Part shown: positions 17,523 through 26,325 of the stretch, piece by piece
Layout of the letters: every line of letters begins with the position of its first letter
Position numbering within the stretch: position 1 is the first letter of the stretch
Assembly: GCF_000517405.1 (NCBI RefSeq)
Contig: NZ_CP006568.1
Location: 2,232,001 to 2,296,000, forward strand
DNA from: Candidatus Sodalis pierantonius str. SOPE
GTDB lineage: Bacteria; Pseudomonadota; Gammaproteobacteria; Enterobacterales; Enterobacteriaceae
Length of the DNA stretch: 64,000 nt
Direction of reading: 5' to 3'
Translations under genes and position numbers: made by a program
The notes under the pieces: model-generated
What the model was told of the DNA's origin: nothing
What the model saw: the letters and a program-made list of their open reading frames with translations, nothing else
Databases searched by the model: none

Positions 17523-18479
17523 ATGAATGAGAATAATCCCGGCGTACATTTTATCACCATCACCGCAGACGAAGCCGGTCAGCGGATAGACAATTTTTTG
17601 CGTACGCACCTCAAAGGGGTGCCGAAAAGCATGATTTACCGCATCGTGCGTAAAGGTGAAGTACGCGTCAATAAAAAAAGGGTAAAACCGGAATACAAAC
17701 TGCAAAATGATGATGAAGTGCGTATTCCACCGGTACGACGGTCGGATGACGAGCAGGCGCCTGTTTCCGCCGGGATCGATAAAGTCGCCGTGTTAAATGA
17801 CGCCGTGCTTTATGAAGACGATTATCTGCTGATCCTGAATAAACCGGCCGGCACGGCCGTACATGGCGGCAGCGGTCTGAGTTTTGGCGTTATTGAAGGC
17901 CTGCGCGCCCTGCGCCCCGATGCGCGCTTTCTGGAATTGGTTCACCGCCTTGATCGGGACACCTCCGGCGTGCTGTTGGTGGCCAAGAAACGTTCGGCGC
18001 TGCGCGCGCTGCATGAGCAATTGCGCGCCAAGGGGATGCAAAAGGACTATCTGGCGCTGGTGTGCGGTCAGTGGCAGTCCCACGTTAAAACGGTCGCGGC
18101 GCCGCTGCTGAAGAATATCCTCGCCAGCGGCGAGCGCATCGTGCGGGTAAACAGCGAGGGAAAACCGTCGGAAACCCGTTTCAAGGTGGAAGAGCGGTTT
18201 ACGCTGGCCACGCTGGTCAGGGCGAGTCCAATCACCGGGCGCACCCATCAGATTCGGGTTCATGCCCAACATGCCGGCCATCCCATTGCGTTTGACGATC
18301 GCTACGGCGACGGCGCGTTCGATCAGCAACTAACAGTGTGCGGCCTGAATCGCCTGTTTTTGCATGCTGCCGCGCTGCGCTTTGATCATCCCGGCAGCGG
18401 CGAAACGCTGCGGATAGAAGCGCCGCTGGATGCGCCGCTGCGCCAATGCCTGCTGTATCTGCGCGCCCATCATAAATAG
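17523..18479 (+). CDS. rluC: 23S rRNA pseudouridine synthase RluC
   Basis: About 318 residues from the chosen ATG (MNENNPGVHFITITADEAGQ); an in-frame ATG at 17493 would add ten residues. An N-terminal S4 RNA-binding domain (RIDNFLRTHLKGVPKSMIYR…VRVNKKRVKPEYKL) is followed by the RluA-type synthase domain. That domain has the catalytic Asp motif ELVHRLDRDTSGVLLVAKK and the GRTHQIRVH loop. It modifies U955, U2504 and U2580 of 23S rRNA in E. coli. Convergent with yceF. Intact. Confidence 0.95.
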   Translation: MNENNPGVHFITITADEAGQRIDNFLRTHLKGVPKSMIYRIVRKGEVRVNKKRVKPEYKLQNDDEVRIPPVRRSDDEQAPVSAGIDKVAVLNDAVLYEDDYLLILNKPAGTAVHGGSGLSFGVIEGLRALRPDARFLELVHRLDRDTSGVLLVAKKRSALRALHEQLRAKGMQKDYLALVCGQWQSHVKTVAAPLLKNILASGERIVRVNSEGKPSETRFKVEERFTLATLVRASPITGRTHQIRVHAQHAGHPIAFDDRYGDGAFDQQLTVCGLNRLFLHAAALRFDHPGSGETLRIEAPLDAPLRQCLLYLRAHHK

Positions 18480-18509
18480 CCGTTTCGGGCGCGCGCCCGC
18501 TGTTAACGG

Positions 18510-19094
18510 TTACGCCCGCAGCGGATTCACCCCCTCCCGGCGCAACATGTCGGCTAGTGTCAGCAGCAGCAGCCCGATCAAGGTATTGGGATCGCGGCCT
18601 TCCAGCGCCTCGAACAGCGCGATCCCCAAGCCTTCGCACTGAAAACTGCCCGCACACTGCAAAGGTTGTTCCAAACGCACATAGCCGGCGATTTCCGCGT
18701 CCTCCAGCGTCCGAAAATGGACGACAAAGGGCTCCATACACATCTGTAGCCGCCCGCTGGCGCTGTTATGCAGTGCCAGACCGGTGTAGAACGTTACCGC
18801 TTTACCGGAAGCGCGGGTGAGCTGCGCAATGGCATTCGCTTCCGTTAACGGCTTGCCCGTGATCTGGCCCGCTAACACGTAGCACTGATCGGAACCGATT
18901 ATCAGGTGGTGGGGATATCTGTCGGCCAGCGCCTGCGCTTTCGCGCTGGCCAGACGTTGCACCATTTACGCCGCCGTTTCGCCGGCGAGCGGGGTTTCAT
19001 CGATATCTGGCGCCAGGTAATCAAACGGTATTTTCAGTTTCTCCAGCAGCGTGCGGCGGTAAGGGGAAGAGGAGGCCAACACAATTTTATTCAT
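18510..19094 (-). pseudogene. yceF: Maf-family nucleotide pyrophosphatase YceF, nonsense codon
   Basis: The reverse frame runs 195 codons from ATG at 19094 (MNKIVLASSSPYRRTLLEKL) to the stop at 18510, the length of E. coli YceF (194 aa). Codon 43 is TAA (18966-18968) in an otherwise uninterrupted frame: …DETPLAGETAA-stop-MVQRLASAKAQ…. The conserved SSSPYRR loop and LIIGSDQ motif are both present but on opposite sides of the stop. YceF hydrolyses 7-methyl-GTP. An ATG directly after the stop could allow a C-terminal fragment, which would lack the substrate loop. Probably inactive. Confidence 0.9.
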
Positions 19095-19236
19095 GACACT
19101 GTTACCCGCACTATGGCGAAAATGACTGCAGCATTTTAAACTGTCCGGCGTCAATAATGCGAATATGGGGGAAAAGCGGTGCAAAACACCCTTTTTCTTT
19201 GACTCCCGCCCGTTACAAAGTTAATATGCGCGCCCT

Positions 19237-19758
19237 ATGCAAAATGTAAAATTACCCTTGACCATTGATGCGGTACGCACCGCTCAGAAACGCCTGGACT
19301 ACGCTGGAGCCTATGCGCCTGAGCGGGTAACGCGTGTTGCCGAATCCGTGGTGAGTGTGGAGAGTGATGTCGAGGCCGCGTTGTCGTTCGCAATCGATAA
19401 CCAGCGCCTGGCGGTGATTAGCGGCCACGCGGACGTAGAGGTGACTCTGCGCTGCCAGCGTTGCAACCAGCCGTTTGCGCATCAGGTTCACACGACATTC
19501 AGTTTCAGTCCGGTCGTCAGCGACGAGCAGGCTGAGGCGTTGCCGGAAGCGTATGAGGCGGTCTACGTCGATGAATTTGGCGAGATGGATTTGTTGGCAA
19601 TGATTGAAGATGAAATTATTCTCTCTTTGCCTATCGCGCCGGTGCATGATCCTGAACACTGTGAAGTGTCCGCAACGGAACAGGTATTTGGTAAACTACC
19701 CGCCGAGGCGGAAAAACCTAATCCATTTTCCGTATTAGCCAGTTTAAAGCATAAGTAA
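19237..19758 (+). CDS. yceD: DUF177 protein YceD (23S rRNA accumulation protein)
   Basis: 173 residues starting MQNVKLPLTIDAVRTAQKRL. It has the paired-cysteine motif LRCQRCNQPF and a conserved acidic stretch YVDEFGEMDLLAMIEDEIIL, both typical of DUF177/YceD. The gene is nearly always just upstream of rpmF and is needed for normal 23S rRNA levels in plants and bacteria. Here rpmF follows after 16 bases. It starts an operon that runs into fatty-acid synthesis. Intact. Confidence 0.95.
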   Translation: MQNVKLPLTIDAVRTAQKRLDYAGAYAPERVTRVAESVVSVESDVEAALSFAIDNQRLAVISGHADVEVTLRCQRCNQPFAHQVHTTFSFSPVVSDEQAEALPEAYEAVYVDEFGEMDLLAMIEDEIILSLPIAPVHDPEHCEVSATEQVFGKLPAEAEKPNPFSVLASLKHK

Positions 19759-19774
19759 TCGAGGAGTAAGGTCC

Positions 19775-19945
19775 ATGGCCGTACAACAAAATAAACCCAC
19801 CCGTTCCAAACGTGGTATGCGCCGTTCTCACGACGAGCTGACCACCTCCACTGTATCAGTGGACAACGCTTCCGGTGAAACCCACCTGCGTCACCACATC
19901 ACCGCCGACGGTTTCTACCGCGGTCGTAAAGTTATCGCCAAGTAA
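19775..19945 (+). CDS. rpmF: 50S ribosomal protein L32
   Basis: 56 residues, MAVQQNKPTRSKRGMRRSHD…, ending HHITADGFYRGRKVIAK, which is the L32 signature. GAGGAG lies just before the start. L32 is a small basic protein of the large subunit. Co-transcription with yceD and plsX links ribosome and membrane-lipid production in enterobacteria. Intact. Confidence 0.97.
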   Translation: MAVQQNKPTRSKRGMRRSHDELTTSTVSVDNASGETHLRHHITADGFYRGRKVIAK

Positions 19946-19961
19946 TTCCCAAGGCGATACA

Positions 19962-20996
19962 TTGAGACGTCTAACCCTTGCGTTAGATGCAATGGGCGGT
20001 GACTTTGGTACCGCCGTGACGGTGCCTGCAGCATTGCAGGCACTGGTCTCATATCCGCAACTTGAACTGCTGCTCGTCGGCAATCCCGCAGCGATTAATC
20101 CTTTACTGGTAAAAACCGATTCCGTTCTGCGCGAGCGATTGACGGTCATACCCGCTGAATCGGTTATTACCAGTGACGCCAAACCGTCGCAGGCCATACG
20201 GGCCAGCCGCGGGACATCCATGCGCGTTGCGCTGGAGCTTATCAAGGACGGCCGCGCCCAGGCCTGCGTCAGCGCCGGCAATACCGGCGCGCTGATGGGG
20301 CTGGCGAAGCTGGTGCTAAAACCCCTTGACGGTATTGAGCGGCCGGCGCTGATGGTGGTTTTGCCCCATCAAAAGCAGGGCAAAACGGTGGTGTTGGATT
20401 TGGGCGCCAACGTCGCCTGCGATGGTTCGATGCTGGCGCAATTCGCCGTCATGGGCGCGGTGATGGCGGAGCACATCGTGGGGGTGAATAACCCGCGCGT
20501 AGCGCTTTTGAATATCGGTGAGGAAGAAACCAAGGGCCTCGACCCTATTCAGCACGCGGCGGCACTGTTACGAGATGTTCCGTCAATCAATTATATAGGC
20601 TATCTTGAAGCCAATGAATTATTGACGGGAAAAACCGATGTCCTGGTCTGTGACGGTTTTGTTGGTAACGTCACATTAAAGACCATGGAAGGGGTGATAA
20701 GAGTTTTTCTGTCATTGCTGAAATCCTCTGGGGAAAGCGGCAGGCAGGGTTGGCTGATGCAATGGGTCAAGCGCTGGATGAAACGTCGCCTGATTCGTCA
20801 ATTCGGGCAACTGAATCCCGACCAATATAATGGCGCTTGCCTGATAGGTTTGCGAGGCACCGTAATTAAAAGTCACGGTGCGGCAAATCAGCGCGCGTTT
20901 ACCGCCGCTATCGAACAGGCAATGCAAGCGGTGGAGCGGCAGATCCCGGAGCGGATTGCCGCACGCCTGGATACGGTACTACCCAAGAGTGATTAA
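19962..20996 (+). CDS. plsX: Phosphate acyltransferase PlsX
   Basis: 344 residues starting from TTG (LRRLTLALDAMGGDFG), the position used in E. coli. Conserved motifs include ALDAMGGDFG, VSAGNTGALMGLAKL, VLDLGANVACD, GYLEANELLTGKTDVLVCDGF and LRGTVIKSHGAANQRAF. It makes acyl-phosphate from acyl-ACP, the first step of phospholipid synthesis via PlsY. A longer in-frame start at 19875 would overlap rpmF and is unlikely. Intact; it ends six bases before fabH. Confidence 0.95.
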   Translation: MRRLTLALDAMGGDFGTAVTVPAALQALVSYPQLELLLVGNPAAINPLLVKTDSVLRERLTVIPAESVITSDAKPSQAIRASRGTSMRVALELIKDGRAQACVSAGNTGALMGLAKLVLKPLDGIERPALMVVLPHQKQGKTVVLDLGANVACDGSMLAQFAVMGAVMAEHIVGVNNPRVALLNIGEEETKGLDPIQHAAALLRDVPSINYIGYLEANELLTGKTDVLVCDGFVGNVTLKTMEGVIRVFLSLLKSSGESGRQGWLMQWVKRWMKRRLIRQFGQLNPDQYNGACLIGLRGTVIKSHGAANQRAFTAAIEQAMQAVERQIPERIAARLDTVLPKSD

Positions 20997-21002
20997 GCGT
21001 AC

Positions 21003-21956
21003 ATGTTTACTAAGATTCTCGGCACCGGGAGCTGTCTTCCGGCGCAAATCCGGTCCAACGCCGACCTGGAAAAAATGGTGGACACTTCGGATGAGTGGAT
21101 TGTCACCCGAACCGGCATCCGCGAACGCCGCATCGCCAGTGCCGATGAAACTGTCTCCAGTATGGGGCGTCATGCCGCTGAACTAGCGCTGAATATGGCC
21201 GGCATCGAGGCGGAGAAAGTCGGCATGGTGATTGTCGCCACCACCTCGTCCAGCCACGCTTTTCCCAGTTCAGCCTGTCAGATTCAGCGCGACCTGGGGA
21301 TCAACGACTGCATCGCTTTCGATATGGCGGCGGCCTGCGCCGGTTTTGCCTATGCGCTCGGGGTGGCGGACACCTATATCAAAAACGGCGCGGTCGAGTA
21401 TGCGCTGGTGGTAGGGTCCGATACGTTAAGCCATACCCTGGACCCCGAGGATCGCGGTACGTTGATTCTGTTCGGTGACGGGGCGGGCACGGTGGTACTC
21501 GGACGCTCGGCGACACCGGGCATCATTTCCACGCATCTGCACGCCGATGGCCGCTATGGCGATCTGCTGACGCTTCCGTATCATAATCGCCTGGATCCCG
21601 CCGCTTCCGCTTACCTGACGATGTCGGGTAACGATGTGTTCAAGGTGGCGGTCACCGAACTGGCGCATATCGTTGATGAAACGCTCAGCGCCAACGCGCT
21701 CGATCGCAGCGAGCTGGACTGGCTGGTGCCGCATCAGGCCAACCTGCGCATCATTACCGCCACCGCCAAACGCCTGGGAATGGGCATGGAAAAAGTGGTG
21801 GTCACACTGGATAGGCACGGCAATACCTCCGCCGCTTCGGTGCCGCTGGCGCTCGATGAAGCGGTGCGCGACGGTCGCATTCAGCCGGGACAGCTGGTGC
21901 TGCTTGAAGCCTTTGGTGGCGGTTTCACCTGGGGTTCGGTGCTGTTACGGTTTTAA
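21003..21956 (+). CDS. fabH: 3-oxoacyl-ACP synthase III (KAS III)
   Basis: 317 residues, the same length as the E. coli enzyme. The Cys-His-Asn triad is visible: Cys in MAAACAGFAYAL, His in WLVPHQANLRI and Asn in HGNTSAASVPLAL. FabH condenses acetyl-CoA with malonyl-ACP to start fatty-acid elongation. It lies in the plsX-fabHDG cluster with short spacers. Intact. Confidence 0.97.
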   Translation: MFTKILGTGSCLPAQIRSNADLEKMVDTSDEWIVTRTGIRERRIASADETVSSMGRHAAELALNMAGIEAEKVGMVIVATTSSSHAFPSSACQIQRDLGINDCIAFDMAAACAGFAYALGVADTYIKNGAVEYALVVGSDTLSHTLDPEDRGTLILFGDGAGTVVLGRSATPGIISTHLHADGRYGDLLTLPYHNRLDPAASAYLTMSGNDVFKVAVTELAHIVDETLSANALDRSELDWLVPHQANLRIITATAKRLGMGMEKVVVTLDRHGNTSAASVPLALDEAVRDGRIQPGQLVLLEAFGGGFTWGSVLLRF

Positions 21957-21974
21957 TCTACAGGAAGCATAATA

Positions 21975-22904
21975 ATGACTGTTTTTGCCATGGTATTTCC
22001 AGGACAGGGCTCCCAGACGGTGGAGATGCTGGCGGAGCTGGCGGTAGATCACGCGGTGGTCGAGGCGACGTTCGCCAAAGCTTCCGCCGCTCTGGGCTAT
22101 GATTTGTGGCAGCGGGTGCAGCAAGGCCCGGCTGAAGAGCTGAACAAAACCTGGCAGACCCAGCCGGCATTATTGGCGTCATCTGTTGCCCTGTGGCGCG
22201 TCTGGCAGCAGCAGGGCGGACGAGCGCCGGCGCTGCTGGCTGGCCACAGTTTGGGCGAGTATTCGGCGCTGGTTTGCGCCGGCAGTCTGGATTTCACCGC
22301 GGCAATTGCGCTGGTGGCGCTGCGCGGCAAACTAATGCAGGAAGCGGTACCGGCCGGTAGCGGCGCAATGTCCGCTATCATCGGGCTGGACAACGATGCT
22401 ATCGCCGCCGCCTGTGAGCGGGCGGCTCAGGGGCAAGTGGTTTCGCCGGTGAATTTCAATTCGCCGGGTCAGGTGGTTATCGCCGGGCATAAGGAGGCGG
22501 TGGAACGGGCCGGCGTATTCTGTAAGGAAGCCGGGGCCAAGCGCGCGTTGCCGTTGCCGGTCAGCGTGCCGTCCCATTGTGCCCTGATGAAGCCCGCCGC
22601 GGAAAAACTGGCGCAGGCGTTGGAAGCGGTAACATTTGTCGCACCGCAGATCCCGGTGATCAATAACGTTGATGTACGCGCGGAGCAGGATCCGGCGGCC
22701 ATCCGTCAAGCATTGGTGCGCCAGCTTTATAGCCCGGTGTGCTGGACTGAAACCGTGGAGTACCTTGCGGCCCAGGGCGTAGAGGTGTTGTTGGAAGTCG
22801 GCCCGGGCAAGGTGCTTACCGGACTGACCAAACGTATAGTCGGCACCCTGTCGGGCGCGGCGGTGAACGATCCTGCCTCGCTGGCCGCAGCGATTGAACT
22901 TTAA
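21975..22904 (+). CDS. fabD: Malonyl-CoA:ACP transacylase
   Basis: 309 residues (MTVFAMVFPGQGSQTVEML). The nucleophile Ser is in LLAGHSLGEYSAL and the partner His is in VSVPSHCALM; the C-terminus has LLEVGPGKVLTGL. It transfers malonyl groups from CoA to ACP for FabH, FabF and FabB. Intact. Confidence 0.97.
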   Translation: MTVFAMVFPGQGSQTVEMLAELAVDHAVVEATFAKASAALGYDLWQRVQQGPAEELNKTWQTQPALLASSVALWRVWQQQGGRAPALLAGHSLGEYSALVCAGSLDFTAAIALVALRGKLMQEAVPAGSGAMSAIIGLDNDAIAAACERAAQGQVVSPVNFNSPGQVVIAGHKEAVERAGVFCKEAGAKRALPLPVSVPSHCALMKPAAEKLAQALEAVTFVAPQIPVINNVDVRAEQDPAAIRQALVRQLYSPVCWTETVEYLAAQGVEVLLEVGPGKVLTGLTKRIVGTLSGAAVNDPASLAAAIEL

Positions 22905-22918
22905 CATTGGGGTTACAG

Positions 22919-23653
22919 ATGAGCTTTGAAGGTAAAATTGCGCTGGTGACCGGCGCTAGCCGGGGTATTGGCCGCGCGATAGCGGAAACGCTCGCGGCGC
23001 GTGGTGCGACTGTGATTGGTACCGCTACCACTGAATCGAGCGCGGCCGCTATCAGCGCCTATCTGGGCGACAGCGGTAAAGGAATGGAATTGGATGTTTC
23101 CAGTAACGATTCCATCGAGGCTTTTTTAGAGAAAATGCGCGCGAAATTTGGCGACGCGGATATTTTAGTGAATAATGCGGGCATTACGCGTGATAATCTG
23201 CTGATGCGCATGAAAGAAGACGAATGGCAGTCTATTCTTGATACTAATCTGACGTCCGTATTCCGCATGTCGAAAGCGGTAATGCGGGCCATGATGAAAA
23301 AGCGCTACGGCAGAATTATTACAATCGGTTCTGTTGTTGGCGCCATGGGCAATGCGGGACAAGCCAATTATGCCGCCGCCAAGGCGGGGTTAATTGGCTT
23401 TAGTAAATCGCTGGCGCGTGAAGTCGCCTCGCGCGGCATTACGGTCAACGTGGTGGCGCCGGGATTTATCGCGACAGATATGACCGAAGCGTTGACAGAT
23501 GAGCACCGTGCGGGCATTTTGTCCCAGATTCCGGCAAATCGTCTCGGCTATCCGAAAGAAATCGCCAGTGCTGTCGCTTTTTTCGCCTCTGAGGAGGCAG
23601 CATATATTACCGGCGAAACGATACATGTCAATGGCGGCATGTATATGCTGTAA
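22919..23653 (+). CDS. fabG: 3-oxoacyl-ACP reductase
   Basis: 244 residues from MSFEGKIALVTGASRGIG; an in-frame ATG 12 bases earlier is less likely by comparison with the family. It is a short-chain dehydrogenase with the NADPH-binding TGASRGIG loop, LVNNAGITRDNLLMRMK, a catalytic Ser in TIGSVVG and a YxxxK motif in YAAAKAG. It reduces beta-ketoacyl-ACP. Intact. Confidence 0.97.
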   Translation: MSFEGKIALVTGASRGIGRAIAETLAARGATVIGTATTESSAAAISAYLGDSGKGMELDVSSNDSIEAFLEKMRAKFGDADILVNNAGITRDNLLMRMKEDEWQSILDTNLTSVFRMSKAVMRAMMKKRYGRIITIGSVVGAMGNAGQANYAAAKAGLIGFSKSLAREVASRGITVNVVAPGFIATDMTEALTDEHRAGILSQIPANRLGYPKEIASAVAFFASEEAAYITGETIHVNGGMYML

Positions 23654-23734
23654 AAAGCACGAAAATCATTTGCGTTATTTGTGGTAAAAACCGCAAAATA
23701 GCATAAAATCGTGGTTCGACCAGCCGGGATTGAG

Positions 23735-23762
23735 TTGCATCTTTTTCAACATTTTATACACT
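23735..23762 (+). promoter_or_regulatory. acpP promoter
   Basis: TTGCAT (23735-23740) and TACACT (23757-23762) are separated by 16 bases, about 45 bases before the acpP start. The surrounding sequence (TTTTTCAACATTTTATACAC and the leader GCGAGTTTTGATAGGAAATT) is strikingly like that upstream of E. coli acpP, consistent with strong separate transcription of the carrier protein. Confidence 0.6.
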
Positions 23763-23807
23763 ACGAAAACCATCGCGTAAGCGAGTTTTGATAGGAAATT
23801 TAAGAGT

Positions 23808-24044
23808 ATGAGCACTATCGAAGAAAGCGTTAAGGCAATCATCGCTGAGCAACTGGGCGTTAAGAAAGAAGAAGTCGTAAATAATGCTTCTTTCGTTGAC
23901 GACCTCGGCGCTGACTCTCTTGACACCGTTGAGCTGGTAATGGCGCTGGAAGAAGAGTTCGATACCGAAATTCCGGACGAAGAAGCTGAGAAAATCACTA
24001 CTGTTCAGGCAGCAATTGATTTTATTCAGGCAAGCCAGCAGTAA
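23808..24044 (+). CDS. acpP: Acyl carrier protein
   Basis: 78 residues, MSTIEESVKAIIAEQLGVKK…, with the phosphopantetheine Ser in DDLGADSLDTVELVMALEEE. It is nearly identical to the E. coli protein. Acidic four-helix carrier that shuttles acyl chains among the Fab enzymes. A hairpin follows the stop. Confidence 0.98.
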   Translation: MSTIEESVKAIIAEQLGVKKEEVVNNASFVDDLGADSLDTVELVMALEEEFDTEIPDEEAEKITTVQAAIDFIQASQQ

Positions 24045-24055
24045 GCGAACATCCC

Positions 24056-24085
24056 TAGGCGGTCACTCGACCGCCTAAGTTTTTA
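24056..24085 (+). terminator. Hairpin with T-rich tail after acpP
   Basis: TAGGCGGTC-actc-GACCGCCTA makes a perfect 9-bp stem with a 4-base loop, followed by AGTTTTTAG. It is probably a partial terminator that lets acpP be expressed far above fabF. Confidence 0.8.
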
Positions 24086-24124
24086 GTCCCACAGTAAACT
24101 ATTTTCCCTCCCTGGAGGACAAAC

Positions 24125-25366
24125 GTGTCTAAGCGTCGAGTAGTTGTGACCGGACTTGGCATGTTGTCTCCTGTCGGCAATACCGTAGAATCTACGTGGA
24201 GCGCGCTCCTTGCCGGACAGAGTGGCATCGGCCTGATCGACCATTTTGATACTACTGCCTATGCAACACGTTTTGCAGGCTTAGTTAAAAATTTTAATTC
24301 TGAAGATTATCTGTCGCGCAAAGAAGCCCGCAAGATGGATGCCTTCATCCAGTATGGCGTCGCCGCCGGCCTTCAGGCAATGCAGGACTCCGGCCTGGTG
24401 GTAACCGAAGAAAACGCCGATCGTATCGGCGCGGCCATCGGTTCGGGTATCGGCGGCCTGGGGCTGATTGAAGAGAACCACAGCGCCCTGGTGAACGGCG
24501 GACCGCGCAAAATCAGTCCGTTCTTCGTGCCCTCGACCATTGTCAATATGGTGGTAGGCCATTTGTCCATCATGTGTGGCCTGCGCGGGCCGAGCATCTC
24601 CATTGCCACCGCCTGTACCACCGGCGTGCATAATATCGGCCATGCGGCGCGCATTATCGCTTATGACGACGCGGACGTGATGCTGGCGGGGGGCGCCGAG
24701 AAAGGCAGCACGCCGCTGGGCGTCGGCGGTTTTGGCGCGGCGCGGGCGCTGTCGACCCGCAACGACGATCCCCAGGCCGCAAGCCGTCCTTGGGATCGCG
24801 ACCGCGACGGTTTCGTTCTTGGCGACGGCGCGGGCGTGATGGTGCTGGAGGAGTATGAGCATGCCAAACGGCGCGGCGCGAAAATCTACGCCGGAGTGGT
24901 CGGATTTGGCATGAGCAGCGATGCGTACCACATGACCTCGCCGCCGGATGACGGCGCCGGCGCCGCGCGATCGATGATCAATGCGCTACGCGATACGGGC
25001 ATAACGCCGGCGCAGGTGGCCTATATCAATGCGCACGGTACTTCGACGCCCACCGGCGATAAAGCCGAAACCCAGGCGGTGAAAGCGGTATTCGCCGAAT
25101 CCGCCGGCAAAGTGATGGTGAGCTCCACGAAGTCGATGACGGGGCATCTGCTGGGGGCGGCCGGCGCTATCGAAGCAATCTTCAGCGTGTTGGCGTTACG
25201 CGATCAGGCGATTCCACCGACCATTAACCTGGATAATCCCGACGAAGGTTGCGACCTGGACTATGTGCCGAAAGAAGCGCGTCAGGTCAAGGGGATGGAT
25301 TACACCTTGTGCAACTCGTTCGGCTTCGGCGGGACCAACGGCTCGCTGGTGTTCCGCGCGATTTAA
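24125..25366 (+). CDS. fabF: 3-oxoacyl-ACP synthase II (KAS II)
   Basis: 413 residues from a GTG start (VSKRRVVVTGLGMLSPVGN), as in E. coli. The Cys-His-His triad is present: Cys in IATACTTGVHN, His in INAHGTSTPTGD and His in SMTGHLLGAAG. It elongates acyl-ACP, notably C16:1 to C18:1, and takes part in thermal control of membrane fluidity. Intact. Confidence 0.97.
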   Translation: MSKRRVVVTGLGMLSPVGNTVESTWSALLAGQSGIGLIDHFDTTAYATRFAGLVKNFNSEDYLSRKEARKMDAFIQYGVAAGLQAMQDSGLVVTEENADRIGAAIGSGIGGLGLIEENHSALVNGGPRKISPFFVPSTIVNMVVGHLSIMCGLRGPSISIATACTTGVHNIGHAARIIAYDDADVMLAGGAEKGSTPLGVGGFGAARALSTRNDDPQAASRPWDRDRDGFVLGDGAGVMVLEEYEHAKRRGAKIYAGVVGFGMSSDAYHMTSPPDDGAGAARSMINALRDTGITPAQVAYINAHGTSTPTGDKAETQAVKAVFAESAGKVMVSSTKSMTGHLLGAAGAIEAIFSVLALRDQAIPPTINLDNPDEGCDLDYVPKEARQVKGMDYTLCNSFGFGGTNGSLVFRAI

Positions 25367-25382
25367 TCGTAGCATGTTGCTT

Positions 25383-25411
25383 AATGGCCCGTTATCGGGC
25401 CATTTTTTTTT
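25383..25411 (+). terminator. Rho-independent terminator after fabF
   Basis: ATGGCCC-gttatc-GGGCCAT stem followed by a run of T, 17 bases after the fabF stop and before pabC. Confidence 0.85.
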
Positions 25412-25442
25412 AGTCTTCCGCGACCGGCCCAGAGGAGGTGAA

Positions 25443-26240
25443 ATGTATTGGATCAACGGTATCCCGCAGGCACAATTGCCGCTCACCGATCGCACCGTAC
25501 ATTTCGGCGATGGTTTCTTCACCACCGCCCGGTTGCTTGATGGAGACATTCCTCTACTGACGTGGCATCTCGAACGGCTGGCGCAGGCGGGGCAGCGGTT
25601 ACTGTTCGCGCCATTCGATGTCGACGCCCTGCGTCGTGAAATGCTGGCGGCGGCACACGGCGGCGGCGATGGCGTGATCAAAGCGCTGATAAGCCGCGGC
25701 AGCGGCGGCAGGGGCTATAGCTTTCGCGGCTGCGACGCGCCGCAGCGCATCGTTGCGCGCACCCCTGCGCCGGCGCAGTATCCCCGCTGGCGCCAGGAAG
25801 GCGTGCGGCTTAGCCTAAGCTCGGTGCGCCTGGCGCGTAATTCGCTGCTGGCGGGTATCAAGCACAATAACCGTTTGGAGCAGGTGCTCGTGCGCGCCCA
25901 CCTGGACCGCGACGGCGCGGACGAGGCGCTGGTGCTGGACACCGAGGGTGTTGTGGTGGAGTGTTGCAGCGCCAATCTTTTCTGGCGCCAAGGGCGAGAG
26001 GTGTTCACGCCCGCGCTGCGTTATGCCGGCGTCGCCGGCGTGATGCGTCGCCATGTCATGTCGCTGCTGCCGGCGCTGGGCTACTCGCTGGAGGAAGTGA
26101 GCGTCGGGCCCGACGCCCTGACCACGGCGGATGAGGTGTTTATCACCAACGCCCTGTTGCCGGTGGTGCCGGTGCAGGCGATAGACACCCGGCAGTATGC
26201 CGACAGAACGCTCTACTTGCAGCTTAGCCCGCTGTGTTGA
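25443..26240 (+). CDS. pabC: Aminodeoxychorismate lyase
   Basis: 265 residues from ATG (MYWINGIPQAQLPLTDRTVHFGDGFFTT), preceded by AGGAGGTGAA. It is a class IV PLP enzyme with the catalytic Lys in LLAGIKHNNRLEQVLVRA and the cofactor-phosphate region EGVVVECCSANLFW. It releases pyruvate from aminodeoxychorismate to give p-aminobenzoate for folate. Position between fabF and mltG is conserved in enterobacteria. Intact. Confidence 0.95.
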   Translation: MYWINGIPQAQLPLTDRTVHFGDGFFTTARLLDGDIPLLTWHLERLAQAGQRLLFAPFDVDALRREMLAAAHGGGDGVIKALISRGSGGRGYSFRGCDAPQRIVARTPAPAQYPRWRQEGVRLSLSSVRLARNSLLAGIKHNNRLEQVLVRAHLDRDGADEALVLDTEGVVVECCSANLFWRQGREVFTPALRYAGVAGVMRRHVMSLLPALGYSLEEVSVGPDALTTADEVFITNALLPVVPVQAIDTRQYADRTLYLQLSPLC

Positions 26241-26325
26241 CCGACGCCGGACGTGAGGTCGTTATGTTGATTTTTGGCCGGTGTGCGACCGGCCTGTTGG
26301 TTTGGAAGGGAACGTGAACTTATCG

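Noticed and set aside
24281..24931. Reverse open frame of 216 codons inside fabF
   Set aside because: Antisense shadow of a highly conserved gene with low-complexity translation.
26276..26294. GGCCGG…CCGGCC hairpin between pabC and mltG as a terminator
   Set aside because: No T-run follows; the T's precede the stem, so it is not a standard terminator in the direction of transcription.
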